Below, piece after piece: positions 8,113 to 18,937 of a stretch of DNA of 32,306 nucleotides. The notes under the pieces are model-generated. The model saw nothing but the letters and a program-made list of their open reading frames with translations, had not been told where the DNA came from and did not search any database. Every line of letters begins with the position of its first letter. Within the stretch, counting starts at the first letter, position 1. Position numbers and translations under genes: made by a program. Source of the stretch: Parachlamydiales bacterium. Lineage in GTDB: Bacteria > Chlamydiota > Chlamydiia > Chlamydiales > JAEYWL01. The stretch covers positions 1 to 32,306 of the forward strand of contig JAGVLX010000086.1 of assembly GCA_020054065.1 (NCBI GenBank), written 5' to 3'.

Positions 8113-9006
8113 ATGCACAACGATCCTAATCTTTATGTCTTTGCAAATCCGTGGGCGGGACAGCCGGCGAATTTTCCTCGTCACTCTCCACAACCCCTCT
8201 ATTTTTGGACCGCTCGAGCCACTCAGCTTTTAATTTGCGGAGTAAACCTGTTCGGAACCGATCAATGGATCCAGGTTCACCATTTCGTTCTCAATAATGC
8301 TCAGCTTTTAGGGCTGTCCACCGACTTTTTAACTCCCGATGAGTGCCGTCATCGTTTTCAATCGCTGTCCATGATCCAAAAAGGGATGCCAGCCCTTCCG
8401 CAGTATCCGCCGCTCAACCTGCCGCCTACTCCTCCGCCGATTTCGCTCCCTAAGCTGAGATTGCCCGCCACACCACCGGCACCTGTCCCTACTGCTGCAG
8501 CTGAACCCAAAAATAAATCAAGGAAGCGCTCGCTACTCAAACCAGATCCTTTTAAGCAAGATCCGCTTTCTAAAAAAGTATGCGCAGAAGTTGTCGTAAA
8601 AGATACGTCGTCAACGTTGAAAAGATGCCTCTGGGATGATGAGCAGCTAGAAATCCTTCATCAGGGACTCTTGAATTTTGGCCCCGATTACGAGAAAATT
8701 CATGCGTATTTTAAAGCCCACAGTTTGAGCCATCCTCCTACCCCGAGTTCATGCCGATGGAAAACGGAAGAGATTCTTCGTGTTAAAAATCACTCTGTTT
8801 GGTCGCCTGAAGAAGAACGTATGCTGATTGAAGGAATGAACGTACTACGAAAGCGACCCATTGCAGAAAGAGATTTAATTGTTTTTACTGCATGCACTTT
8901 TTGGAATAAAAGATCGTTAGACGATCTTCTAAAACGTTATTACGAGCTAACAGGCACCACCCTCACTGTAGAAAAAAAGCCTACGTTCACGATCAAATCT
9001 AAATAA
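8113..9006 (+). CDS. Myb/SANT-like repeat protein, paralogue 1
   Basis: This is a 297-residue protein with three segments that fit Myb/SANT-type helix-turn-helix repeats. Repeat 1 is at about 31-88 (FWTARATQLL, second Trp in DQWIQV). Repeat 2 is at about 173-228 (LWDDEQLEILHQGLLNFG). Repeat 3 is at about 230-280 (VWSPEEERMLIEG ... FWNKRSLDDLLKRYYEL). Each starts with Trp followed by an acidic helix, as in Myb. Between repeats 1 and 2 lies a proline-rich linker (about 95-130) and a basic cluster KNKSRKR (133-139) that looks like a nuclear localisation signal. No signal peptide is present. The neighbour at 9023 has the same length and layout, so this is a tandem duplication. Myb-type repeats are mainly eukaryotic; a secreted protein acting on host chromatin is plausible but inferred. 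A bacterial DNA-binding role is the alternative. Confidence 0.8.
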   Translation: MHNDPNLYVFANPWAGQPANFPRHSPQPLYFWTARATQLLICGVNLFGTDQWIQVHHFVLNNAQLLGLSTDFLTPDECRHRFQSLSMIQKGMPALPQYPPLNLPPTPPPISLPKLRLPATPPAPVPTAAAEPKNKSRKRSLLKPDPFKQDPLSKKVCAEVVVKDTSSTLKRCLWDDEQLEILHQGLLNFGPDYEKIHAYFKAHSLSHPPTPSSCRWKTEEILRVKNHSVWSPEEERMLIEGMNVLRKRPIAERDLIVFTACTFWNKRSLDDLLKRYYELTGTTLTVEKKPTFTIKSK

Positions 9007-9022
9007 CTAATCTAAGGTTTTT

Positions 9023-9916
9023 ATGGAATTTAATCCCCACGTTTATAATCCCTATCAACAGCCAGAGCCTGTTGTCGGGTATCAATGGACACCGCGAGCC
9101 ACACAACTTTTAGTTGAGGGCTTCCGTCGGCTCGGAACATCCAATTGGGTTAATGTGTGCCAATTCATCATTCAAAATAGTCATCTATTTCAGATCGAAA
9201 CGAGGAATTTGAATGCACTAGAATGTTATAAACAATATGAATGGCTCCACTCTGCGACTCTCACCGCTCGTTTTGCCCCTTTTCCTACCCCATTCCCTCA
9301 GTTTGTTTTTACGCCGCAAATCCATGTGCATTTGCCATCCGCCCCTACCCACCCCGTTCAACCCATGCCGCAAGCTCCAGTCCCAGCTCAGACGCTCCCT
9401 GCATCCCCTGTGGATAGCTCATCACCCGCTCAAGCAAACTGTGAGAAAAAACGAAAAATTACCAAAGCCAGCGAAACAGATCAACCCACTCTACTCAATT
9501 GGAAGAAGCGTTATGTCTGGAGTGCTCAGAACACAGAGCTCCTGCGCAAGGCAATCTTAATTTTTGGACGCTTCAAAATTGAACAAATTACTGCCTATAT
9601 GCAAGAGAGAATTAAAGATAACCCTCCGAATAAAATTCACTGCAAAAATAAAATGCACGTCATCTATCATCGCGTCAAATCCACTCCTTGGACACAGGAC
9701 GAAGATCGATTACTTTTGGATGAGATTCAAAAATTTGAACATAAAGAGATCAACTTTTATGATCTGGTCACGCACCATTTTTGGAATAAAAAGTCAGTTT
9801 CAGACATACGTCGCCATTATATTGAATTAAAGATCAATCGCGCAAAACGCGGAAAAATAGCTTATATTTTAAATCCTGTGGAAGAGCCAGCCACATCGAC
9901 CCAAAAAAACACTTGA
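9023..9916 (+). CDS. Myb/SANT-like repeat protein, paralogue 2
   Basis: This 297-residue paralogue of the upstream gene starts 16 bases after its stop, with its own TAAGG ribosome site. Repeat 1 is at about 21-75 (QWTPRATQLLVEGFRRLGTS, then NWVNV). Repeat 2 is at about 165-215 (VWSAQNTELLRKAILIFG). Repeat 3 is at about 222-270 (PWTQDEDRLLLDEIQKF ... FWNKKSVSDIRRHYIELK) and is the best match to a Myb repeat. The proline-rich linker (about 85-135) is followed by KKRK at 142-145, which fits a monopartite nuclear localisation signal at the same place as in paralogue 1. The motifs RATQLL, FWNK and the Trp positions are shared by both, but the overall sequence has diverged strongly, so the duplication is not recent. 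Function is inferred as for paralogue 1. Confidence 0.8.
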   Translation: MEFNPHVYNPYQQPEPVVGYQWTPRATQLLVEGFRRLGTSNWVNVCQFIIQNSHLFQIETRNLNALECYKQYEWLHSATLTARFAPFPTPFPQFVFTPQIHVHLPSAPTHPVQPMPQAPVPAQTLPASPVDSSSPAQANCEKKRKITKASETDQPTLLNWKKRYVWSAQNTELLRKAILIFGRFKIEQITAYMQERIKDNPPNKIHCKNKMHVIYHRVKSTPWTQDEDRLLLDEIQKFEHKEINFYDLVTHHFWNKKSVSDIRRHYIELKINRAKRGKIAYILNPVEEPATSTQKNT

Positions 9917-9947
9917 CCTTTCTCAAAACATTTGGAGTGACAATCAC

Positions 9948-10727
9948 ATGCAAAAAAAACCGCAGCGGTCTGGATCTACCTCTTGGGAACCGGTTGAAAA
10001 ATGGTATAGTAAGCTTGTCGGAGAGGAAGGACATTACTATCACAAAAATATTGTTCTTCCCGGCACCCTTAAATTATTAGATTTAAAAAAGACGCCATCC
10101 GCAACCTTGCTAGATCTAGCGTGCGGGCAAGGAGTCCTCGCACAAGTCTTACCAAAAGATGTGGGGTACTTAGGGGTCGATATCTCCTCCAGCCTAATTA
10201 AAACAGCTATCCAGCAAGATAAGAATCCGCTGCACCGCTTTCAGGTCGGCGACTTAACCACCCGCTTACGGCTTTTTAAAAGCGATTTTTCGCATGCTGC
10301 GATGGTGTTGGCAATTCAAAATATTGAGCAACCTGAGGAGGCATTTTTAAACGCTGCCCATCATCTCAAACCGGGTGGAAAACTGGTTATCGTCATGAAT
10401 CATCCATGCTTCAGGGTGCCCCGGCAGTCCGCTTGGCAAGTAGACCAGGAGAAAAAAATCCAATATCGCCGGATCGACCGGTATATGACAAGTATGAGCA
10501 TCCCGATCCATACTCATCCTGGCAAAGGAAAGCAGTCTGCCGAGACCGTTTCGTTCCACCATCCGTTGTCTGCCTACTGTCAATGGTTAAAAAATGCCGG
10601 CTTTTCTATTGAAACTATGGAAGAGTGGTGTTCGGATAAAATCAGCGAAGGGGGTGCGGCCAAAATGGAGAATCGGGCGCGGGAAGAAATCCCTTTATTC
10701 CTGGCCATCTCCGCCGTAAAAAATTGA
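9948..10727 (+). CDS. Class I SAM-dependent methyltransferase
   Basis: This 259-residue protein has the core of a class I methyltransferase. Motif I is LLDLACGQGVLAQVL (about 50-64), followed by the acidic end of strand 2 in YLGVDIS, and the post-I segment KPGGKLVIVMNHPCF (about 142-156). It belongs to the broad Methyltransf_11/25 group; the substrate (small molecule, lipid or protein) cannot be told. It is the third gene of the plus-strand cluster, 31 bases after the second Myb-like gene with GGAGTGA upstream of the ATG. It is therefore probably co-transcribed, which makes a shared host-directed or chromatin-related role worth testing. Transcription ends into the GGGCAA dyad at 10741. Confidence 0.88.
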   Translation: MQKKPQRSGSTSWEPVEKWYSKLVGEEGHYYHKNIVLPGTLKLLDLKKTPSATLLDLACGQGVLAQVLPKDVGYLGVDISSSLIKTAIQQDKNPLHRFQVGDLTTRLRLFKSDFSHAAMVLAIQNIEQPEEAFLNAAHHLKPGGKLVIVMNHPCFRVPRQSAWQVDQEKKIQYRRIDRYMTSMSIPIHTHPGKGKQSAETVSFHHPLSAYCQWLKNAGFSIETMEEWCSDKISEGGAAKMENRAREEIPLFLAISAVKN

Positions 10728-10740
10728 CATCTTATATTCC

Positions 10741-10847
10741 CCTTGCCCGTGCCCCTGCCCTTGCCCTTTTTTGCCAGAAATTAACCAAAATAGCTTTTTC
10801 AATGTTAACGGGCAAGGGCAGGGGCAAGGGCAAGGGCAAGGGCAAGG
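10741..10847. repeat. Inverted arrays of GGGCAA hexamers between convergent genes
   Basis: The left arm 10741-10766 (CCTTGCCC..., TTGCCC units) is the reverse complement of 10810-10835 with a single mismatch. The right array continues for two more GGGCAA units to 10847. The 43-base AT-rich spacer contains two T tracts. The right array has six G runs of three or more spaced by CAA or CA, enough for a G-quadruplex on the plus strand. The element fills the gap between the methyltransferase (stop 10727) and the coiled-coil gene (stop 10855), so a bidirectional terminator is a reasonable role. Confidence 0.9.
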
Positions 10848-10854
10848 AATGAAT

Positions 10855-12186
10855 TTATTTTGGCATGGCTGCTTCTTGTGCCAGCGCTTCACTTATAGCA
10901 GCTTTCAAGATTTGTTCGCGCTGTTCATATCTTACATAGAGAACAGCAGCGACTTCTTTAATCAAATTGTAAGCCATTTTTAAATTTTCCATCCCGGCTT
11001 CATCTTCCGCTCTAAATTGGGAAAACTGCTCTTTCTCAGACGCCTCAGACTGGTTTCCTTGAATGAACTTTAAAAGCTGATACTTAAACAGCTCATGCAT
11101 TTTTGGCGTAAACCCACGCAATAACGTGGCTAATCCGACTGGATCAATCCCAAACGGGTATAACTGCTCATCAATTTCATAAGGAGACCAATCATCATGA
11201 TTCTTAAGGATCTTTTTGCGTATGAGTTGATTATCCTCCATCGTTAATACCTCTAATGGACAAGAGGGACCTACACGTAACGTATTAGAAAGGATGACCT
11301 GGAATTTTCCCCCAATCGATCGAATTCCCGCTTCACACAAAAGCATATAAACAACTAATCGTAAGATGCAATGCTGGGTGTCACTATTTATATTCGTGTG
11401 CAACTGCTCCACCGATATTTTTTTTCTGGCACAGATACATTTTACAGCATCAACGGAAACGGCTTTGAGCAATTCAATCATGGATGAGTAGCCAGCATAC
11501 TTTAGGGTGTATTGCGGAGAAGGTTCTAATGGTTCGATCGTCAGCTTAGAACTGCTTGTCTCTTTTGGCCCTAAATTGTGCGTCATGACAGTATTGACCT
11601 GTCGAAACCGATCTCCAAGTTGTGTGAATTGCACTTGAGTTCTTTCTCCTACTTCGCGTGCGTTAGTCGACATGGAACGCAAAACTTCATTCAATCGCTG
11701 TTGTTCTTCATAGAATTGCTCTTCTTGGGCTACCGTTTCTTCTCTTAAGGAGCTATTTTCCAATCTTAAGGAAGCATTATCTCGGGCAAGCTTCTCAACA
11801 GCGAGAGCTAAATCTTTATTTGATTCTTTGCTTTCGTTTAACAAGACCTCATACTTCTTCGCAGAATGATAGTTGCCTAACGTCACAATGGAAAGAACAA
11901 CATAATTCAATTTATAAAAGATGCCTGAGCATGAATTGCATACCTTTTCAAGACAGTGGATCAACGTTAAAGCGCCATTCTCTGAAAGACTTTGCGTCGA
12001 ATAAAGAGGAATTCTTTTTATCTTGCCATCTCCCTGCATCTGTTCGTTAATACTCGTTGCGGAATTGGTAGCAGAATTCGGTGGAGAACCCTTTGGAGTC
12101 GAGTAAGGTGTAGTCCGGTTAGCCACCCGGGCTAAATCATCAGACGTAGGCTTTGCGCCGCTGGGACGCATATAAGCTGGTTCCAT
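10855..12186 (-). CDS. Hypothetical coiled-coil protein with one hydrophobic segment
   Basis: This is a 443-residue protein of no family I recognise. Residues 1 to about 60 are polar, rich in Ser, Thr, Pro and Asn, and look disordered. One hydrophobic stretch follows at about 90-110 (FYKLNYVVLSIVTLGNYH). Next comes a strong coiled coil at about 112-185 (LARDNASLRLENSSLREE). The C-terminal half, about 210-440, looks globular and helical. Chlamydial inclusion-membrane proteins usually have a paired hydrophobic hairpin, which is not clear here, so I do not call it an Inc protein. It is a single gene preceded by a very AT-rich gap and ending just inside the GGGCAA dyad. It could be a secreted or membrane-anchored accessory protein (inference). 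Confidence 0.75.
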   Translation of the reverse strand: MEPAYMRPSGAKPTSDDLARVANRTTPYSTPKGSPPNSATNSATSINEQMQGDGKIKRIPLYSTQSLSENGALTLIHCLEKVCNSCSGIFYKLNYVVLSIVTLGNYHSAKKYEVLLNESKESNKDLALAVEKLARDNASLRLENSSLREETVAQEEQFYEEQQRLNEVLRSMSTNAREVGERTQVQFTQLGDRFRQVNTVMTHNLGPKETSSSKLTIEPLEPSPQYTLKYAGYSSMIELLKAVSVDAVKCICARKKISVEQLHTNINSDTQHCILRLVVYMLLCEAGIRSIGGKFQVILSNTLRVGPSCPLEVLTMEDNQLIRKKILKNHDDWSPYEIDEQLYPFGIDPVGLATLLRGFTPKMHELFKYQLLKFIQGNQSEASEKEQFSQFRAEDEAGMENLKMAYNLIKEVAAVLYVRYEQREQILKAAISEALAQEAAMPK

Positions 12187-12274
12187 ATATGAATACTTAT
12201 TAAAATTATTATATTTAAATTAATTTAAATCGAAATCATAACACATTATATTGTTTAATTAAACAAAAATATAG

Positions 12275-13243
12275 TTATGCAATTTTTAATTTAAAAAATA
12301 AGGTTTCTAAACAATGATCAAGCGGCGTAAATCGTTCTATCGATAGCTTCGCCTGCTTTAATGCCTTCTCCACTTGATCCAAGGATTGAATTTCTCCCCG
12401 TTGAACGGCCTGCTCGAGTTCATTTAATAATAAATTATTTATTAATAAGTTTTTATCTCCGTTTACCATCAAGAGATGCATATCTCTGAACCAAGAAAAA
12501 ATGGCGTGAAATAATTGATCCACTTCTTGGTGATATTTTAGGGTGACGATCCCATCCATTTCTTTTTGCATGTGTTCTTTCTGCACGGAGGTAAGGTATT
12601 CACCCTTGGTCTGTTGTTCTTTGGCTTGCAGTTCAAATTCTTTCTTACGCTCTTCAATCGCCTGAGACAAATCCGCAACCGCAGCCTTCATCTCTTGAAG
12701 AGTGTAAAAGCGCCCCTTGGCTAAGAGTTTTTCCAAGGCCGGCGGCATGGGGGAGGATTGCACGCCCGGCTGAGGTTTGAAATAAATTCGGCGGCAGCGA
12801 GAAATAATCGTCGGCAATAGACGTTCAGGGTAGCTTGAAAGGAGAATGATTAGGCTGCGTGGAGCGGGTTCTTCGAATGTCTTAAGCAGGGCATTCGAGC
12901 TATAGGGCAGCATCCGTTCAGCTTCATGCACAATAAAGACTTTCCAGTCAGCCTCATTGGACGGCAGGTAGACTTCAGCAGACAACTGCCGGAGAGAATC
13001 GATGCTGTGCATGCCGATTTTCCCCTCGGGGCGATACACATGCAGATCGGGATGGATCCCTTTTTCTAATTTGGCCAGATGCAGCCCTGCGGGATCTTTT
13101 TGACAGATCACCATCTGAGCTAGCTCTTGAGCCATTTGTAATTTACCAGAACCTTGCGGCCCTGCAAATAACAATGAATTGCCAATGCGGCCAGCATGAA
13201 TCATATGAGTCAGATAGGTGCGGATCTGATCGTTATCCGGCAT
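12275..13243 (-). CDS. holB: DNA polymerase III delta-prime-like clamp-loader subunit
   Basis: This 322-residue AAA+ protein is of the clamp-loader type. The P-loop GPQGSGKLQ is near residue 29. The central part has the typical VFIVHEAERMLPYSSNALLKTFEEP stretch (split: VFIVHEAERM and NALLKTFEEP) and the SRC motif of sensor/arginine-finger subunits in IISRCRRIYF. A helical, Lys/Glu-rich middle (about 180-240) and a C-terminal helical domain follow. It would act with DnaX to load the beta clamp. The start overlaps the end of tmk by 11 bases, and it is the last gene of the gyrase operon, the same neighbourhood as in Chlamydia. Unlike E. coli delta-prime I see no zinc-binding cysteine cluster. 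Confidence 0.9.
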   Translation of the reverse strand: MPDNDQIRTYLTHMIHAGRIGNSLLFAGPQGSGKLQMAQELAQMVICQKDPAGLHLAKLEKGIHPDLHVYRPEGKIGMHSIDSLRQLSAEVYLPSNEADWKVFIVHEAERMLPYSSNALLKTFEEPAPRSLIILLSSYPERLLPTIISRCRRIYFKPQPGVQSSPMPPALEKLLAKGRFYTLQEMKAAVADLSQAIEERKKEFELQAKEQQTKGEYLTSVQKEHMQKEMDGIVTLKYHQEVDQLFHAIFSWFRDMHLLMVNGDKNLLINNLLLNELEQAVQRGEIQSLDQVEKALKQAKLSIERFTPLDHCLETLFFKLKIA

Positions 13244-13892
13244 AGTCCTTCATTTTAGCTAAAGTTACTGCAATGGATTCATGGATCACTTCGGACAAAG
13301 GCTGAGCGGCATTGATGGCGACAATGCGGTGCGGGTGTTTGTGTGCGAGTTGCTTGAAAGCGTTATAAACGTTTTCGTGAAATGTTAATTGTTCGGATTC
13401 AAAGCGGTCATCCGCAATCTCTTTTTCAGCTTTTTTTGCCCGTTCAAGACCCTGTTTGGGTGAAATATCTAAAAACAATGTGAGATTAGGCTGCACAGAA
13501 TGGCACACCAAATCGCATAGCTGCTGGACGTAATCTATCCCTAATCCCCTGCCTCCGCCTTGATACGCCACGGTGGAATCGTTGAAGCGATCGCAGAGGA
13601 CAATGCGGCCTGCATGCAAAGAAGGTTTGATCAATTCTTCCAGAAGCTGAGCGCGGGCGGCTAGAAACAGAAGAAGCTCCGCTTGGGAGCTAACAGCCAC
13701 ATGCTTTTTGTTTTCTAATAGCCAGCTTCTGATCGATTCGCCCAGCGGCGATCCGCCCGGTTCGCGGGTGGTATCGACCGCATATCCATCTGCACGCAAC
13801 CGGTCGGCGATTGCTTTCTGGATCGTAGATTTTCCGGCGCCTTCACCCCCTTCGAGGGTGATGAAGAAGCCGCCGGAATTATTGTGGGGCAT
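13233..13892 (-). CDS. tmk: Thymidylate kinase
   Basis: From the ATG at 13892 this is a 219-residue dTMP kinase, normal for the family, making dTDP for DNA synthesis. The P-loop is TLEGGEGAGKST, the DR motif lies in LCDRFNDSTVAYQGGGRG, and the lid has RAKKAEKEIADDRFE. A longer reading from 13958 would add 22 residues inside gyrA. I prefer 13892 because GAGG lies six bases before it and the family starts right before the P-loop strand; 13898 is the other candidate. The gene overlaps the end of gyrA by 14 bases and the start of holB by 11, showing tight coupling within the operon. Confidence 0.95.
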   Translation of the reverse strand: MPHNNSGGFFITLEGGEGAGKSTIQKAIADRLRADGYAVDTTREPGGSPLGESIRSWLLENKKHVAVSSQAELLLFLAARAQLLEELIKPSLHAGRIVLCDRFNDSTVAYQGGGRGLGIDYVQQLCDLVCHSVQPNLTLFLDISPKQGLERAKKAEKEIADDRFESEQLTFHENVYNAFKQLAHKHPHRIVAINAAQPLSEVIHESIAVTLAKMKDYAG

Positions 13893-16392
13893 TCGCATCC
13901 TCGGCTGCGGCAGTCGGCTCTTCATTTGTTTCAGGCAAAGGCTCTGATCCGTTGCCATCGCCTTGAACTTTTTGAATCGCCACTAGCGTATTGTTATCGC
14001 GCAAATTAACTAACTTGACACCTTGGGTGTTGCGTCCCATGACCCGAACATCGCGCATAGAGATGCGGACAGTTTGTCCGGCGGTTGACATCATGACGAT
14101 GCCATCCTCATCGGTCACGCAGAGAGCTCCGACGACATTGCCATTGCGTTCGCTGGTGATGATGGAACGCACCCCTACGCCACCGCGATTGGTTTGCCGG
14201 AACTCTTCAACATCCGAGCGTTTGCCAAATCCATTTTCGCACACGATCAAGACGGTTTCGCTTCCGTTGACCACTTCGCAACCGACGACGCGGTCGTTCT
14301 CGTCGCGCAGGTTGACGCCGCGCACTCCGCGGGCCATGCGGCCCATCGAACGGACTTGGCTTTCATCGAAGCGGACAGCCATCCCATTATAGGTAAAGAT
14401 CATCACTTGTTGCGTCGGTTTAACAAGACGTGTGGCAATCACCTCATCCCCTTCATCGATATCGATTGCCCAAATCCCTTTGCGACGTGGATTGCTGAAC
14501 TCTTGCAGTTCGGTCTTTTTGACCACCCCTTTGCGCGTTGCCATCAAGATGGCTGCTTGTTCGTCAAAGGTGGAAACACGCAGGGTTGTCGCAATTTTCT
14601 CTTCCGGACGAAGGTCTTCGAGGAGGTTGATCAGCGGTTTGCCTTTAGTTTTGCGGCCTGATTCAGGGATTTGCCACACTTTGAGCCAATAACAACGCCC
14701 AAGATTGGTGAAAATCAGCAGATAGTCATGGGTGGAAGCAACATACAACCCTTTGATCGTATCGTCTTCCCGCTTCATCTGCATGCCGCTGATTCCTTGA
14801 CCGCCCCGTCTTTGCTCGCGGAACGCGGCGACCGGCATCCGTTTGATATAGTCATCTTCGGAAATGGTGATGATCACTTCTTCATTGGTGATCAAATCTT
14901 CCATGTTCATCTCGCCTTCGGCAGCGATGATCTTGGTTTTCCGTTCCGACTTATGATTTTCGGCAATTTCATTAAGCTCTTCGCGGATAATGTCGCGGAC
15001 CATTGCTTCGCTAGCCAGGACAGCGCGATAGTATTCGATCTTTTTCAACAGCTCTTGATATTCCGCAGTGATTTTGTCCCGTTCGAGGCCAGTGAGTTGA
15101 TACAAACGTAAATCCAACACGGCGTGCGCCTGACGGTCAGTAAATGCATACCGTTTGATCAATTCTGCCTTCGCTTCATCGCGGTTGCTGCTGGCGCGAA
15201 TCAATTTCACGATCTCGTCTAAGTGGTCAATCGCTTTTAAATACCCTTCTAAGATATGTGCGCGCGCTTCGGCTTTGTTCAGTTCAAAGCGGGTGCGTTT
15301 GCGAATGACGTCGATCCGGTGATCGATCCAGGCAGCAATCATCTGCCGAACGTTCATGATGCGCGGCAGCCCTTTATCAAGCGCCAGCATGTTGCATCCG
15401 AACGTGACTTGCATATCACTGAATTTATAGAGTTGATTGATGACAACCTCGGGAACTTCGTTCCGTTTTAGGTCAAGCACCAATCTTAAACCATCTTTAT
15501 CCGATTCGTCGCGGATATCTGCAATTCCGGTGATCCCTTTGGAGTTGATTAGATCGGCAATCTGCTCGATCAAACGGGATTTGTTGACGTTATAAGGAAT
15601 CTCATCGACAACTAGGCGTTGGCGGTTCTCCGAGTGATCCTCGATGGCAATTTGCGCCCTGAGCACCACTTTGCCGCGTCCCGTATGGAACGCTTCCTTA
15701 ATGCCGCGGAATCCGCAGATAATACCCCCGGTCGGAAAATCGGGACCTGGCATCACGCGTAAGATTTCGTCGATCGAGACTTGAGGGTTATCTAGAACGA
15801 GGATAGTGGCTTTGATCAATTCATGCAGGTTATGGGGGGGAATGTTCGTCGCCATTCCGACCGCAATCCCAGAGGAACCGTTGCATAATAAATTGGGGAA
15901 TTTGGATGGGAATACTGTCGGCTCTTTTTTTGTTTCATCATAGTTCGGCACCATTTCGACGGTATCTTTATCTAAATCCTCCATCAATTGGACGGAAGCG
16001 TGGGTCAAACGTGCTTCCGTGTAACGCATGGCGGCGGGCGGATCTCCGTCAATCGAACCGAAGTTTCCTTGGCCGTCGACCAATTTATAGCGCATCACCC
16101 AGTCTTGGGCCATGCGGACGAGCGTCGGGTAGATGACCGCTTCACCGTGCGGATGGTAGTCACCAGATGTGTCGCCGGAGATTTTGGCGCATTTACGGTG
16201 TTTTCCTCCCGGGCTTAGATTCAGTTGGCGCATCGCAAATAGAATGCGGCGCTGGGAAGGTTTTAACCCGTCGCGCACATCGGGCAAGGCGCGGGAGATG
16301 ATGACAGACATCGAATAGCGAAGGTAGCTGTCCTTCATCTCGTCTTCGACATTGCGCGGGACGATATGTTCATTTTGCGTATAGGTGGTCAT
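13879..16392 (-). CDS. gyrA: DNA gyrase subunit A
   Basis: This 837-residue gyrase A subunit cuts and rejoins DNA. The catalytic tyrosine is Y124 in AAMRYTEARL (E. coli Y122). The quinolone-resistance region reads HPHGEAVIYPT at 80-90, so Ala85 stands at the E. coli Ser83 position and Pro89 at Asp87. The C-terminal beta-pinwheel carries the GyrA box-like repeats, including RRGGQGISGM near 525, and ends in an acidic tail. An AGGAG site precedes ATG 16392. It lies 19 bases after gyrB and overlaps tmk. GyrA and GyrB form the A2B2 enzyme that introduces negative supercoils. The residues at 85 and 89 may reduce quinolone binding (see finding). Confidence 0.98.
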   Translation of the reverse strand: MTTYTQNEHIVPRNVEDEMKDSYLRYSMSVIISRALPDVRDGLKPSQRRILFAMRQLNLSPGGKHRKCAKISGDTSGDYHPHGEAVIYPTLVRMAQDWVMRYKLVDGQGNFGSIDGDPPAAMRYTEARLTHASVQLMEDLDKDTVEMVPNYDETKKEPTVFPSKFPNLLCNGSSGIAVGMATNIPPHNLHELIKATILVLDNPQVSIDEILRVMPGPDFPTGGIICGFRGIKEAFHTGRGKVVLRAQIAIEDHSENRQRLVVDEIPYNVNKSRLIEQIADLINSKGITGIADIRDESDKDGLRLVLDLKRNEVPEVVINQLYKFSDMQVTFGCNMLALDKGLPRIMNVRQMIAAWIDHRIDVIRKRTRFELNKAEARAHILEGYLKAIDHLDEIVKLIRASSNRDEAKAELIKRYAFTDRQAHAVLDLRLYQLTGLERDKITAEYQELLKKIEYYRAVLASEAMVRDIIREELNEIAENHKSERKTKIIAAEGEMNMEDLITNEEVIITISEDDYIKRMPVAAFREQRRGGQGISGMQMKREDDTIKGLYVASTHDYLLIFTNLGRCYWLKVWQIPESGRKTKGKPLINLLEDLRPEEKIATTLRVSTFDEQAAILMATRKGVVKKTELQEFSNPRRKGIWAIDIDEGDEVIATRLVKPTQQVMIFTYNGMAVRFDESQVRSMGRMARGVRGVNLRDENDRVVGCEVVNGSETVLIVCENGFGKRSDVEEFRQTNRGGVGVRSIITSERNGNVVGALCVTDEDGIVMMSTAGQTVRISMRDVRVMGRNTQGVKLVNLRDNNTLVAIQKVQGDGNGSEPLPETNEEPTAAAEDANAPQ

Positions 16393-16411
16393 AAAGGTCT
16401 CCTAGATGACT

Positions 16412-18928
<2,517 letters not shown>

Positions 18929-18937
18929 TTATGCTGG

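Noticed and set aside
10695..10983. Reading frames rich in Gly-Gln or Pro-Cys across the GGGCAA arrays on both strands
   Set aside because: They are simple translations of the hexamer repeat, overlap real genes at both ends and lack ribosome sites.
10855..12186. Inclusion membrane (Inc) protein call
   Set aside because: Only one hydrophobic stretch is visible, whereas Inc proteins have a bilobed pair of membrane segments.
13893..13958. N-terminal extension of tmk starting at 13958
   Set aside because: The extra residues lie wholly within gyrA, and the GAGG site points to ATG 13892, which gives the normal family start.
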